Shown here: positions 28,280 through 37,051 of the stretch, one piece after another
Position numbering within the stretch: the stretch's first letter is position 1
How the letters are laid out: the number at the start of each line of letters is the position of its first letter
Assembly (NCBI RefSeq): GCF_014397785.1
Contig: NZ_VZQQ01000009.1
Coordinates: 1 to 64,000, forward strand
DNA from: Paraburkholderia podalyriae
Lineage (GTDB): Bacteria > Pseudomonadota > Gammaproteobacteria > Burkholderiales > Burkholderiaceae
Direction of reading: 5' to 3'
DNA length: 64,000 nucleotides
Made by a program: the position numbers and the translations under genes
The notes under the pieces: model-generated
What the model was told of the DNA's origin: nothing
Seen by the model: only the letters and a program-made list of their open reading frames with translations
Databases searched by the model: none

Positions 28280-30544
28280 CTAGCTTTTTTGCGTGTCCCC
28301 ACTGGCCGGCAATCCGTCGAGATAAGACGCGTTCCGATAGAGCCCGGCACGCGCGCCCAGACTGTAGCGATACATTTCGGTGTTGATGCCGTTGAAGATC
28401 ACACCCTTCACGTGCGCATTCGCCTGCTTCAACTCCTTGGTTGCCTCTATCACCTCGGCAATGGAAGTCGTCTCGAAGCGCGTGACCAGCAACACAGTGC
28501 CGCAGCTATGCGCGAGCGCGGTTGCGTCGGACACGGCGAGAACAGGCGGCGTGTCGATCAGCACGATGTCGTATTCGCTTGTGTTCGCGAGGAATTGCTG
28601 CATGCGCTCGCTCAACAGAAGCTCGGCGGGATTCTCCGGCGTGGCGCCGCGCGGAACAAAATCGAGGCCCGGTACGACGTCACGCATGATGATTGACTCA
28701 GATTCACCATCCGACGACGACAGGTAATCGGCCAGTCCGGGCTTGCAATCGACACCGAAGTACTGCTCGAGGTGCCCCCTGCGGAAATCCGCGTCGATCA
28801 ACAACACCCGCTTGCCGGCCGCCGATACGACCGCCGCCAGATTGGCGCAAAGAAACGACTTGCCAACCTGCTCCGTCGGGCCGGTCAGAAGCACGCGGTT
28901 ATTGCCGGATTCCGATTCGAGCATGGCAAAATGCAGCGCAGTCCTCAGCCGGCGCAGGCTTTCGATCGATGCGTCGCGCGGAAACTCGCTCGCGAGCAAG
29001 AACTTGTCGCCGGCCGGCGGGTTCGGCGTCTTGCCGATTCGCGCGACTCTCGCCTGCGACAGCGGCACGGTCGCATAGACGTTGAGACCCGTTCGCTCTT
29101 CGATCTCCTCTGCATCGGTAATGCCCCGATACAGCGCTGCGCGTGCGAACGCGGTGCCCACGCCCAGTATCAGACCGCCCAGCGCGGCGTAGATAATCAC
29201 CAGGAGCTTGTTCGGCTTGATCGGATCTTTCGGGACCACCGGGCTATCGACCAACCGCACCGTTCCCACCTTGCCGGCACGCACAAGTTTGAGTTGCTGC
29301 ATGTTATTCAACATGCCGACGTATAGTTCGTTGTCGACATTCACCTCTCGCGTCAGACGCACGGCGTTCTGCTCCAGGTCCGGCAACGCCTGTTCCTGCT
29401 TCGACAGCGTTTCGACCTTGCTGGTCAGCATGCCGATCTGCTGGTTGATTGCCTGAATGCTCGGATGATCCGGTGCGTAGAGCGCACTCATTTCAGCCCG
29501 CTTTTGCTTCAGCTCGAGAAGGCTGCGCTCGGCCGCCACGCTTTGATCGAGATACGATTTGCCTTGCTCGCTCAGATTGAAGACGCCCATGCGGTTGCGC
29601 ATGTCGTTGTAGCGACCTTCAGCGCGCTCCAGGTCGCTCTTGAGTTGCGGAAGCAGATCGCTCAGGAACGAGAGTGACTTCTCCGCTTCTGCCGCCTTGC
29701 GCTCGAGGTTCTGGTCGACATACGCCTTGCCGATTTCGGCGAGCGTGCCGGCCGTGAGCAACCGGTCGGAACCCGTCAGCGACGCCGCGATGATGCCGCT
29801 GTCTTTTCCCTTCTGCGAAATGTTGAGCTTGTTCTGCAGATCTTCGATCGTCTTTTCACGCGACTGCCTCACCAGAACGAATTCAGTGCCCGGCTTCGCG
29901 TTCAGCGAATCGACCCTGAGCGTGATCGCGCCATCAGGCAGTTTCATGTCCAGAGATCCGCCGACGACGCCCTCGATCGGTTGGTCGAGATCCGATTGCT
30001 CCAACCGGTAGCGGCCGCCGTTCAATACGGTCAATACGAACTTCTCGCCTTCGAATGCTTCCGGAACGTTGAAGCTGGACACTTTGATCGATTCTTTGCC
30101 CCACGCATATCCGGCATATCCGAATATGCCTGGCTGAGAAAGGCTCGTGGCTTTCCGGCCCACCCAGTCGCCAATTAACGGAAAGCGTTTCGGCTTTGCG
30201 CTGATATCAAGGCCGAGATCATCAACGGCTTTGCCCACCACCATTCTCGACTGAAGTAATTCCATCTCAGCCGTTGCCTCTGTTTTGACGTCGAACATGC
30301 TGGAGACGTCACCCAGAGGGCTTTTCGAATTGTTGGTTGGTAGGCTGTCTTCGACCTGAACAAGAATATCGGCTTGGTAAACGGGCCGCGCGATATACGC
30401 GTAAGCCACACCCAGTGCGAGGACACTGCCGGCGATTCCTCCGACAAGCCAACGGTTTGCGACAAGCACGTCCAGATACCGCGACAGGTTGACATCGTCA
30501 TTTCGTAGCGCAGCAGCATTCGCAAGCGGAGAATTGTGATTCAT
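28280..30544 (-). CDS. Wzc-like BY-kinase / chain-length regulator
   Basis: A 754-residue bacterial tyrosine kinase and polysaccharide co-polymerase. Order: an N-terminal Wzz domain with a membrane helix near residues 30-50, a GNVR-type coiled-coil periplasmic region, a second membrane helix near 450, then a cytoplasmic kinase with Walker A (GPTEQVGKS), Walker A' (VLLIDADFRRG) and VLIDTPP. The C-terminal tail is tyrosine-rich (EMYRYSLGARAGLYRNASY), fitting autophosphorylation that tunes polymer length. The ATG at 30544 is chosen over a longer open frame that lacks protein character. No cognate phosphatase (Wzb) or outer-membrane channel (Wza) is encoded in the window. Confidence 0.93.
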   Translation of the reverse strand: MNHNSPLANAAALRNDDVNLSRYLDVLVANRWLVGGIAGSVLALGVAYAYIARPVYQADILVQVEDSLPTNNSKSPLGDVSSMFDVKTEATAEMELLQSRMVVGKAVDDLGLDISAKPKRFPLIGDWVGRKATSLSQPGIFGYAGYAWGKESIKVSSFNVPEAFEGEKFVLTVLNGGRYRLEQSDLDQPIEGVVGGSLDMKLPDGAITLRVDSLNAKPGTEFVLVRQSREKTIEDLQNKLNISQKGKDSGIIAASLTGSDRLLTAGTLAEIGKAYVDQNLERKAAEAEKSLSFLSDLLPQLKSDLERAEGRYNDMRNRMGVFNLSEQGKSYLDQSVAAERSLLELKQKRAEMSALYAPDHPSIQAINQQIGMLTSKVETLSKQEQALPDLEQNAVRLTREVNVDNELYVGMLNNMQQLKLVRAGKVGTVRLVDSPVVPKDPIKPNKLLVIIYAALGGLILGVGTAFARAALYRGITDAEEIEERTGLNVYATVPLSQARVARIGKTPNPPAGDKFLLASEFPRDASIESLRRLRTALHFAMLESESGNNRVLLTGPTEQVGKSFLCANLAAVVSAAGKRVLLIDADFRRGHLEQYFGVDCKPGLADYLSSSDGESESIIMRDVVPGLDFVPRGATPENPAELLLSERMQQFLANTSEYDIVLIDTPPVLAVSDATALAHSCGTVLLVTRFETTSIAEVIEATKELKQANAHVKGVIFNGINTEMYRYSLGARAGLYRNASYLDGLPASGDTQKS

Positions 30545-30952
30545 CGAAAACCCCACGGATCGATATTCGAAAAAGTCGGAACCTGCATGGGTGCGCAGAC
30601 ACCGCGGCGTACCAAAACAATGCTTGTCACGGGACGGCCACAATTAACCACAATGCAGAGTGTGGGATCCTGGCGTGCAACGCACCGGCGCAGACATCCC
30701 CACACGTCGTACCCACCCGAGCGCTCGGGACAAATCGTCTTACCGTCTAAAGGAAAATTCCGCCTGTTCTGGCGCGGTCTTCTACGTTCTCCAGCGCCCG
30801 ACATATCACGCCAGAAACCAGAGAGATTTATTCATACCAGCAGCAATCGCAGATTAACTTATGGCTTACAGCACCACTGTACGCTGCCGCACATTCTCAT
30901 TTCTCGCCACAACGGCACAATGCAATTGAATCGCCAGTAATTGGACAGACAT
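30545..30952. other. Divergent EPS promoter region, no gene
   Basis: This 408-base gap separates the leftward Wzc-Wzx-Wzy genes from the rightward deacetylase and glycosyltransferases. I see no gene, and no strong palindrome or terminator. Its AT content rises toward 30900, as expected for a promoter region. Confidence 0.45.
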
Positions 30953-31885
30953 ATGAAACCCTTGATGCGTGAGATATTCACACGCGCTCTACTTGTCGCT
31001 GGTGTGCCGACGGCGGTTAGAGCGCTATTGTGGCGCGACCGTGTCGCGATACTGCTTTATCACGATCCTACGCCCGCAACGCTCGAAGCGCATCTTGAAT
31101 ATCTGAAAGACAAGGTGGAGTTCGTTCCGCTTTCGGAGGCAAACTCGCGCGGCAACGGCCGCCCGCGCGCCGCAATCACTTTCGATGATGGTCATGTTGG
31201 CAATGCCGACCTGTTACCCATTTTTGTCAGGTACGGCGTGCGCCCCACCATCTATATCTGTAGCAGCGTCGTGGCGCAACAGCGGACTCACTGGTTCCTG
31301 GATCCCGTCGCCAAACGTGCCGACGTGAAGCGGTTGATCCGCATGAAAAACGACGAGCGCCTCGCGGAATTGGCCGCGCGGGGTTTTCAGCAGGACCAGC
31401 TGAGCGAGTCGGCCATCGTGAGTGGCCTGAGCGCCGCCCAGATCGAAACGATGCGCCCTTATGTCGATTTTCAGTCCCACACGCGCTATCACCCGACGCT
31501 GACCCGCTGTGACGACGACGAATGCTTTGAAGAACTTGCCGGCTCCCGCATCGAGGTTGAGCGCCTCGTCGGCAAGCCGTGCGAGCATTTTGCGTATCCC
31601 TACGGCATTTACGGTCCGCGCGAAGTCGCGATGCTGAAGGTAGCCGGCTACAAGACGGCACGCACGACCGATGTTGGATGGAACGATCAAAGCAGCGATC
31701 CGTTCCGGCTCAAGGCGTTCGACATCGACGACGACTCTTCCGTGTCATGGTTTGCCGCGCAACTCACCGGCTTCACGCTGGCGCCACGCTATCTTCGGCT
31801 GGGCCGTGTTCGGCGCTTCTGCGAGCGGCTTCGTGGCAGGTCGCGGCCACTGAATCAGACGTCGCAAGCGCAGCGCCCGCAATAA
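30953..31885 (+). CDS. Polysaccharide deacetylase (NodB family)
   Basis: A 310-residue carbohydrate esterase 4 protein. The NodB homology motifs are AITFDDG (catalytic and metal Asp), SHTRYHP (the metal histidine pair) and YPYG. These enzymes remove N-acetyl groups from amino sugars using a divalent metal. There is no clear cleavable signal, so it may act on cytoplasmic lipid-linked precursors or be anchored by the short hydrophobic N-terminus. I start at ATG 30953; a TTG four codons upstream is possible. It leads the rightward glycosyltransferase pair. Confidence 0.85.
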   Translation: MKPLMREIFTRALLVAGVPTAVRALLWRDRVAILLYHDPTPATLEAHLEYLKDKVEFVPLSEANSRGNGRPRAAITFDDGHVGNADLLPIFVRYGVRPTIYICSSVVAQQRTHWFLDPVAKRADVKRLIRMKNDERLAELAARGFQQDQLSESAIVSGLSAAQIETMRPYVDFQSHTRYHPTLTRCDDDECFEELAGSRIEVERLVGKPCEHFAYPYGIYGPREVAMLKVAGYKTARTTDVGWNDQSSDPFRLKAFDIDDDSSVSWFAAQLTGFTLAPRYLRLGRVRRFCERLRGRSRPLNQTSQAQRPQ

Positions 31886-32119
31886 CGTGTAGTGTGAAAG
31901 ACTCGGTCCTTCGGCGCGCGGCATCGAACAGATCGCGGTCGATCGTAACGACAACGTCTGGTCGATGAGTTCGGCCAACGATAAATTGGTTGGGGAGAGA
32001 CTGGGACGGGACCGCCTGGCGAATCAGGAATCGTCGGTCATTCCTGACAACTGCCTGCAAAGCAATTTTTCATAACAAACTTAATTGTCTTCATCTCCCT
32101 ATAGCGACAAAGGGGCAAC

Positions 32120-33064
32120 ATGCGCAAGATCTTCATCATGCATCCGGGCAACGCCAATTATCCGGAAATCACGGCCTACAAGAATTACTTTCAGAATCGC
32201 GGCGCGGATGTTCTGATTGGATCGACGAGCGAATTCCGAAAACTCGAAAAGAAGGACGACGTTATTCTTTGGTCAATCATGGGTTTCTACCCGGACCGCC
32301 TTGCGTCCGACTTCGTCATCCACGATTACCGTTCGCTTTCCGTGGGCGGCTGGCCAGCGATGAAGGACTTCGCGAAACGGCACTTCAACTGTCAGCCGAA
32401 CCTACGAATCTTCCAGAACAAACGGCAGCAACAGATCATGGGCTTTGGCGCCGGCATGCCCAGCGTGATTTTACCGATGGGTGTACCGAACTGGATTTTT
32501 GAAGTTCAGGAAGAAAGCGGTCAGGATGAGAAGAAAGCTGACTTCTGCTATATCGGCGAAATGAGCGTCGAGCGTGGCTTCGATCGCGTGCTTGAAGCGT
32601 TCATCAAGAAATACTCGGACAGGAACAAATCGCTGCTGCTCGTCGGCAAGCCGGATCCACACATCCACGAGAAATTCTCGAAGACGGAAAATCTGATCTT
32701 TACCGGTCCTTTACCGCAGCGTGATGCGCTGAAGCACGTGGCCGAGTCGGATGTTGCCGTTTGCTATTTCCCCTATCACCGGCCGCACTGCTATCAGACG
32801 CCGACCAAACTGCTCGAGTATGCCGCGCTAGGCAAGAAGATCTTATGTAACGACTCGCCATCCAATATTCAATGCTGCGAGGAAATGGGCATCAATAGCG
32901 TAATCACCACAGCAAACATCTTCGACGGAATCGATGAGGAAGCCATGCGCGGTGCAAAAACCAATCGCCGCTCGGACTTCGCCAATCTGATCTGGGACAA
33001 GGTGATAGAGCAATCCAACGTCGTATCATTTTTGCCAGAGGATCTGAAGCTGAGGCTCTCCTGA
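32120..33064 (+). CDS. Glycosyltransferase A of a tandem pair
   Basis: A 314-residue cytoplasmic glycosyltransferase with a GT-B-like layout. The C-terminal half has FTGPLPQRDAL and TPTKLLEYAALGKKI, the nucleotide-sugar-binding region seen in GT4-type enzymes. AAAGGGG precedes the ATG. Its product shares motifs along its whole length with the next gene (FVIHDYRSLSVG, LPMGVPNWIF, CNDSPSN), so the two arose by tandem duplication. Donor and acceptor sugars are unknown. Confidence 0.82.
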   Translation: MRKIFIMHPGNANYPEITAYKNYFQNRGADVLIGSTSEFRKLEKKDDVILWSIMGFYPDRLASDFVIHDYRSLSVGGWPAMKDFAKRHFNCQPNLRIFQNKRQQQIMGFGAGMPSVILPMGVPNWIFEVQEESGQDEKKADFCYIGEMSVERGFDRVLEAFIKKYSDRNKSLLLVGKPDPHIHEKFSKTENLIFTGPLPQRDALKHVAESDVAVCYFPYHRPHCYQTPTKLLEYAALGKKILCNDSPSNIQCCEEMGINSVITTANIFDGIDEEAMRGAKTNRRSDFANLIWDKVIEQSNVVSFLPEDLKLRLS

Positions 33065-33161
33065 CCGGCTCATTAGCGGGATTTTTCTCCCGGCAGAGCT
33101 TTTGCCCCGACGGCGGCAATCTGTTCAGACGCAGCGACCCTACTAGACTCACGGAACAGAA

Positions 33162-34088
33162 ATGCAGATATTCATTCTTCATCCTGGCAAGGCGAATTAC
33201 CCAGAGATAGATGCTTACACCAAATATTTTTCGGAGAACGGATGCAACGTTTCTTCGGGCACGCCGAGCGAGTATCGGCGGATCAAGAATCCCGAGGACC
33301 ACGTTCTTTGGTGCATCATGGGCTTCTACCCGAGAACCCCGACCGCGAAATTCGTGATTCACGATTATCGCTCGCTGTCAGTCGGTTGCTATCCCGTGCT
33401 GAAGGACAGCATCAAGAAGAAATTCCACCCGCGTCCCGACCTGCGAATTTTCCAGAACGAGTCGATGCGCGCAATGATGGGCTTCGACGACTGCGTGGAT
33501 ACCGTCTTCCTGCCAATGGGCGTGCCGGACTGGATCTTCGCGACGAGCGCGAACCGCAATCAATCGCTCCCCACCGGCACGTATTGTTACCTGGGCGAGA
33601 TAACGCGGGAACGCGGCTTTGACGGCCTGATTGCCGATTTCCTGGCCGCAAAGCAAATGTCGGACACTCTCGTGTTAATCGGGCCGGTCGAGAAAGAGAT
33701 CTCGGACTCGTATCTTCGCTCGCCAGGCGTGGTATTCACGGGACGTCTCGCGCAGCGCGACGCACTCGCGGTGGTGCGCAATTGCGATGTCGCCATTTCC
33801 ACCATTCCGTACAGGCGTCCGTATAACGTCCAAACGCCAACCAAACTACTGGAGTACGCGGCGCTTGGCAAAAGAATCATCTGCAATGACTCGCCATCAA
33901 ACCTGAACGCCGTCGCCGAGTTCGGCATTCAATGCAGGGTGACGGGCCCGAATGTGTTCTCCAGCATCTCACATCTCCGCCGCGACATGGTGCCGCTGAA
34001 TGATCCTTCCACACTACTGCATCTGCGGTGGACGAATGTGATCGCCGCTTCGGGGGTGGATCGCTACCTCGCGCGAATTCAAAAATGA
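33162..34088 (+). CDS. Glycosyltransferase B of a tandem pair
   Basis: A 308-residue paralogue of the preceding glycosyltransferase, with the same start (IFILHPGKANYPEI), the same FVIHDYRSLSVG and LPMGVPDWIF motifs and TPTKLLEYAALGKRI near the C-terminus. The acceptor-side N-terminal half is more diverged than the donor-side half, which suggests the pair use a similar donor on different acceptors (inference). It follows its partner by 97 bases and ends just before a hairpin terminator. Confidence 0.82.
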   Translation: MQIFILHPGKANYPEIDAYTKYFSENGCNVSSGTPSEYRRIKNPEDHVLWCIMGFYPRTPTAKFVIHDYRSLSVGCYPVLKDSIKKKFHPRPDLRIFQNESMRAMMGFDDCVDTVFLPMGVPDWIFATSANRNQSLPTGTYCYLGEITRERGFDGLIADFLAAKQMSDTLVLIGPVEKEISDSYLRSPGVVFTGRLAQRDALAVVRNCDVAISTIPYRRPYNVQTPTKLLEYAALGKRIICNDSPSNLNAVAEFGIQCRVTGPNVFSSISHLRRDMVPLNDPSTLLHLRWTNVIAASGVDRYLARIQK

Positions 34089-34120
34089 AAAATGGTTTGC
34101 GCGTTCACTCGTGCAAACCA
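34080..34120 (-). terminator. Bidirectional hairpin terminator between convergent EPS genes
   Basis: The stem TGGTTTGC (34093-34100) pairs with GCAAACCA (34113-34120). Read on the minus strand, the stem is followed by TTTTTCATTTTTG, a strong U-tract, so it should end transcription of the GT4 gene that stops at 34186. It also lies just after the rightward glycosyltransferase. Confidence 0.7.
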
Positions 34121-34185
34121 ATTCCTGATATTCCTGAACAGGTACCCGAGCCGCTCGCTCCGCGTTAGCCCCCCTCCCTCCCCAA

Positions 34186-35310
34186 CTATTCGCTCAGCGC
34201 CGGACGCCCCTGACGTATGCCTTTCAGCAGGGCCGAATACAACTGCACCATATCGTTGTAAAAGCGGTCTTCGCTGAATCGGCCGCGCGCTTCCTGTTGC
34301 GCGCCGCGTGCAAGTTCTTCCCGGAACACGTCGTCCGCCATTATTCTCTTAATCAGCGACGACGCCTGCGCGGCGGTTCGATAAAGAACACCGGTCGATT
34401 CATGACGAACGGTGTCGATGTTGCCAGCGCAATCCGTTGCCACCACCGGCGTACCGAGCGTCATGGCTTCGATCAGGGAGATCGGCATGCCTTCCCATGA
34501 CGCCGTCGACAGATAGATGTCCGCCTGCGCCACCGCTTCGATCACTTCCGAGCGCGCGACCCATCCAGTCACCCGTACACCCGCGTCGATGAGCATTCCT
34601 TTCAGGTCCGCGTCGCCGTCGCCAATCCATACGAGCTCGACCCCATCGCGATCCAATGAACGTGCAATCTCAGCGAAGAGTTGGGGATTTTTTTGCACGC
34701 GAATTCCGCCTACCGTTACGATTCGGCGCTTGTTCCCCGCGTCGGTTTTTCTTGCGCTTCCCAGATGATGGTCCGCCTGTTCGGCAACGGCCTTGTCTAT
34801 CGCATTTTCGATCAGCACGGCGTCTCGCCAAAGGTGACGTCGGATCGCGGAGCATTCACTTTCTGAGCAACCGACATACGTGCAAGCTTTTACACTCGCA
34901 AGCCACTCCAGTGCGGCAAAGCAATGGCGCTTCACTTTGCCAACGTCGCGTCTGACGAAAGAGATGCAATGCGGGCTATATAAAAACGCGGTGGAAGGAA
35001 GACTGAATAAGGTCGAAACTCGTCCGAGGAAACCGGCAAACGACGAGTGCATGTGAACGACGTCCGGATCCAATTGCGCGAGTTGCCGACGCAGCCCGGA
35101 CAATATGCTCGTGAGCGACGGACCTTTCATCTGAAGATGTTCGAGAACCACACCCGGATGGAACATCGAATGCAGATTCTTTGGCGTTTCTTCCCGTCTT
35201 GAATAAATCACATAGACCTCGTGACCTTCCTTGACGAGCCGCGTCGCAAGTGTGCTGACTACCATCAGCGTTCCCGTAGCGGTCGATTCAACCACGTGGA
35301 CTATTCTCAT
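34186..35310 (-). CDS. GT4-family glycosyltransferase
   Basis: A 374-residue GT-B glycosyltransferase. The N-terminal domain starts MRIVHVVESTATGTL with the glycine-rich acceptor loop; the C-terminal domain has VGGIRVQKNP and the E-x7-E motif in SWEGMPISLIEAM, the donor phosphate-binding site of GT4 enzymes. I chose ATG 35310, preceded by GAGAGA; the longer open frame is not protein-like. It follows the initiating sugar transferase on the same strand, 107 bases apart, so it probably adds an early sugar of the repeat unit. Confidence 0.9.
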   Translation of the reverse strand: MRIVHVVESTATGTLMVVSTLATRLVKEGHEVYVIYSRREETPKNLHSMFHPGVVLEHLQMKGPSLTSILSGLRRQLAQLDPDVVHMHSSFAGFLGRVSTLFSLPSTAFLYSPHCISFVRRDVGKVKRHCFAALEWLASVKACTYVGCSESECSAIRRHLWRDAVLIENAIDKAVAEQADHHLGSARKTDAGNKRRIVTVGGIRVQKNPQLFAEIARSLDRDGVELVWIGDGDADLKGMLIDAGVRVTGWVARSEVIEAVAQADIYLSTASWEGMPISLIEAMTLGTPVVATDCAGNIDTVRHESTGVLYRTAAQASSLIKRIMADDVFREELARGAQQEARGRFSEDRFYNDMVQLYSALLKGIRQGRPALSE

Positions 35311-35417
35311 GGCATTTCTCTCATGAACTGTGCATCCTTGACGGAGACCATTGGCGATTCGTCGGCGTGATCGGCGAAAGCGTGCTACCCGCGGCGCGCG
35401 ACGAATTGGATCGCGGC

Positions 35418-36146
35418 CTAGTAAGCTCCGTCTTTCGCAAAGACGACTTTGACGGTCCTCAGGAGAATGCCAATGTCGAACGCCAGCGAGCGGTTCATTG
35501 CATATTTGACGTCGAGCGCAACCCGCGTCGGATAATCGACATCGTTGCGCCCGCTCACCTGCCACAAGCCCGTTATTCCCGGCCTCATCGCGAGGTAGTA
35601 GCGCACATCGCGTCCGTATCGCACCAGTTCTTTCTGGACCACGGGGCGGGGTCCAACCAGGCTCATCTCACCACGCAGCACGTTCCAGAGCTGCGGCAAC
35701 TCATCGAGACTCGTCTTACGCAAGATGCGTCCCACCGGCGTAATACGGATATCGTTCTTCAGCTTGAAGTCACGTTCCCATTCCGCGCGAGCCCGCGGAT
35801 CGGTTGCGAGCAATTCTGCAAGAACCTTGTCCGAATTCATCACCATAGAGCGGAATTTCAGGCATTTGAAGGTACGTCCGCCACGGCCGATTCTAGGGTG
35901 ACCATAAACAGCGTTTCCTTTGTCGCGCATCACGGCCAACGCGATAATGACTAGCACTGGTAAAAGCAGAACAAGCAGGATGGAAGCAACACAGACGTCC
36001 ATGGTTCTCTTCATCACGTCGTCCCACCAGACGAATAGAGAATCCGCGTTCGCCGTATTTGAATGATCAAAGGCCCCCTTCTTTAGATCGACATCGAGAT
36101 GCGTGTCGTCCAGTTTCGGATCCGCGGCGGCGTCAGAATCAGACAT
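35418..36146 (-). CDS. Initiating sugar-phosphate transferase (short ExoY/WbaP type)
   Basis: A 242-residue membrane enzyme of the bacterial sugar transferase family that loads the first sugar-1-phosphate onto undecaprenyl phosphate. One hydrophobic segment near residues 50-72 is followed by the catalytic core: KFRSM, RKTSLDELPQLWNVL, GEMSLVGPRP and RPGITGLWQVSGR. It is the short form, without the N-terminal four-helix membrane domain of WcaJ/WbaP. AAGGAG sits seven bases before the ATG. The palindromes upstream may regulate this first committed step. Confidence 0.92.
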   Translation of the reverse strand: MSDSDAAADPKLDDTHLDVDLKKGAFDHSNTANADSLFVWWDDVMKRTMDVCVASILLVLLLPVLVIIALAVMRDKGNAVYGHPRIGRGGRTFKCLKFRSMVMNSDKVLAELLATDPRARAEWERDFKLKNDIRITPVGRILRKTSLDELPQLWNVLRGEMSLVGPRPVVQKELVRYGRDVRYYLAMRPGITGLWQVSGRNDVDYPTRVALDVKYAMNRSLAFDIGILLRTVKVVFAKDGAY

Positions 36147-36604
36147 GTTATCTCCTTAAAGATGCAGCCACCTCTGGGGATAGCGCCGGCGAGGACGCCA
36201 AGGCGAAATGCGGTGCTACGCGCATGGGCAGTAGCAAAGAAGGATCTATTACGGCCTCAGATCCTTAATGTTGTTTCGGATTCGCAATGATCGTAACACT
36301 CCGCTCGGAGTCAAAATGTTATCGATCGCGCATACTTACCCATCTTGCAGTTGGATCGCGACACGCCGTTAAAATTACCGAAATAAGCGCTTCGAACGCA
36401 CTGACTATCGTTAACTCTCCTCAGTAACGAACACACCTTTTTATGACAATTAACTGCCACGTCACACTCATTTCTTATCAGACGTTTTTCGCGCCTTAAG
36501 CCGAGCGCTTATGTTTTTCTGAACAAGCCAGGGCGCCATACGTCTATAACCGATGCGTGCGGCCACGAGAGACGCGGAAACTCCGGCAACTGCACGCAAC
36601 GCCG
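36147..36604. other. Upstream region of the initiating transferase
   Basis: This AT-richer 458-base region carries two perfect inverted repeats (listed separately) and no convincing gene. A short minus-strand frame with a GTG start overlaps the cytochrome gene's end and reads through here, but it has no ribosome binding site. Confidence 0.4.
36240..36311. promoter_or_regulatory. Two palindromes upstream of the EPS initiating gene
   Basis: AAGGATCT (36240-36247) and AGATCCTT (36259-36266) form a perfect 8-base inverted repeat with an 11-base spacer. ACTCCG-CT-CGGAGT (36298-36311) is a second perfect palindrome. They lie 94-165 bases upstream of the sugar transferase ATG, within the probable promoter region, and are candidate regulator sites. 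Confidence 0.45.
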
Positions 36605-37051
36605 CTACGGCTTCGTAATGAAATGCCACAACGCCGAGCACTCTGTATCGGATATGTGGTAATGAGGCATGGCTTTGCGCAACATCACATCGGCTGGGTC
36701 GATGCCTTCTCTCAGCGCCGTGCAGAAGGATGTTTGATCGTAACTACTCGCCGGACCGCCTCTTCGACTCCTGGCGGGAAGCAGGTTGGCGGCGGTCAAG
36801 GGTGGCGCGAATCCGTCGGCCGCACCGGTTTGCGAGTGGCAGTTGGCGCAACGGGTGGTCGAGCCGGGCAACCTATGATCGTCGCCGCGCAATTGCGCCG
36901 CGAGCGCATGCTGCCCGTTAAAGATCGAGCAGCCAAGTTCGTTCGACCGACAAAGCGGCGCGGCGTGCGCAACATACGTGGTGCACGCCGCAGCGAGTGC
37001 CAGTGCGCGAGCCGCACGCGTTGCGGTACCGCGTAACCGTAGTGCCATCAT
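36605..37051 (-). CDS. Secreted mono-haem c-type cytochrome
   Basis: A 148-residue protein with a Sec signal peptide (about 1-30, ending at AHA). One CxxCH haem site is present (CANCHSQ) with a probable methionine ligand in VMLRKAMPH, as in class I cytochromes c. Its ATG overlaps the stop of the galactose-oxidase-like gene (ATGATG with the TGA inside), implying translational coupling and joint function. I infer that it takes electrons from the copper oxidase or handles the redox by-product. The family is too small and divergent to name further. Confidence 0.8.
   Translation of the reverse strand: MMALRLRGTATRAARALALAAACTTYVAHAAPLCRSNELGCSIFNGQHALAAQLRGDDHRLPGSTTRCANCHSQTGAADGFAPPLTAANLLPARSRRGGPASSYDQTSFCTALREGIDPADVMLRKAMPHYHISDTECSALWHFITKP

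Noticed and set aside
36470..36660. Short minus-strand frame with a GTG start overlapping the cytochrome end
   Set aside because: Protein-like in part (VAGVSASLVAARIGYRR) but no ribosome binding site and no family; left unannotated.
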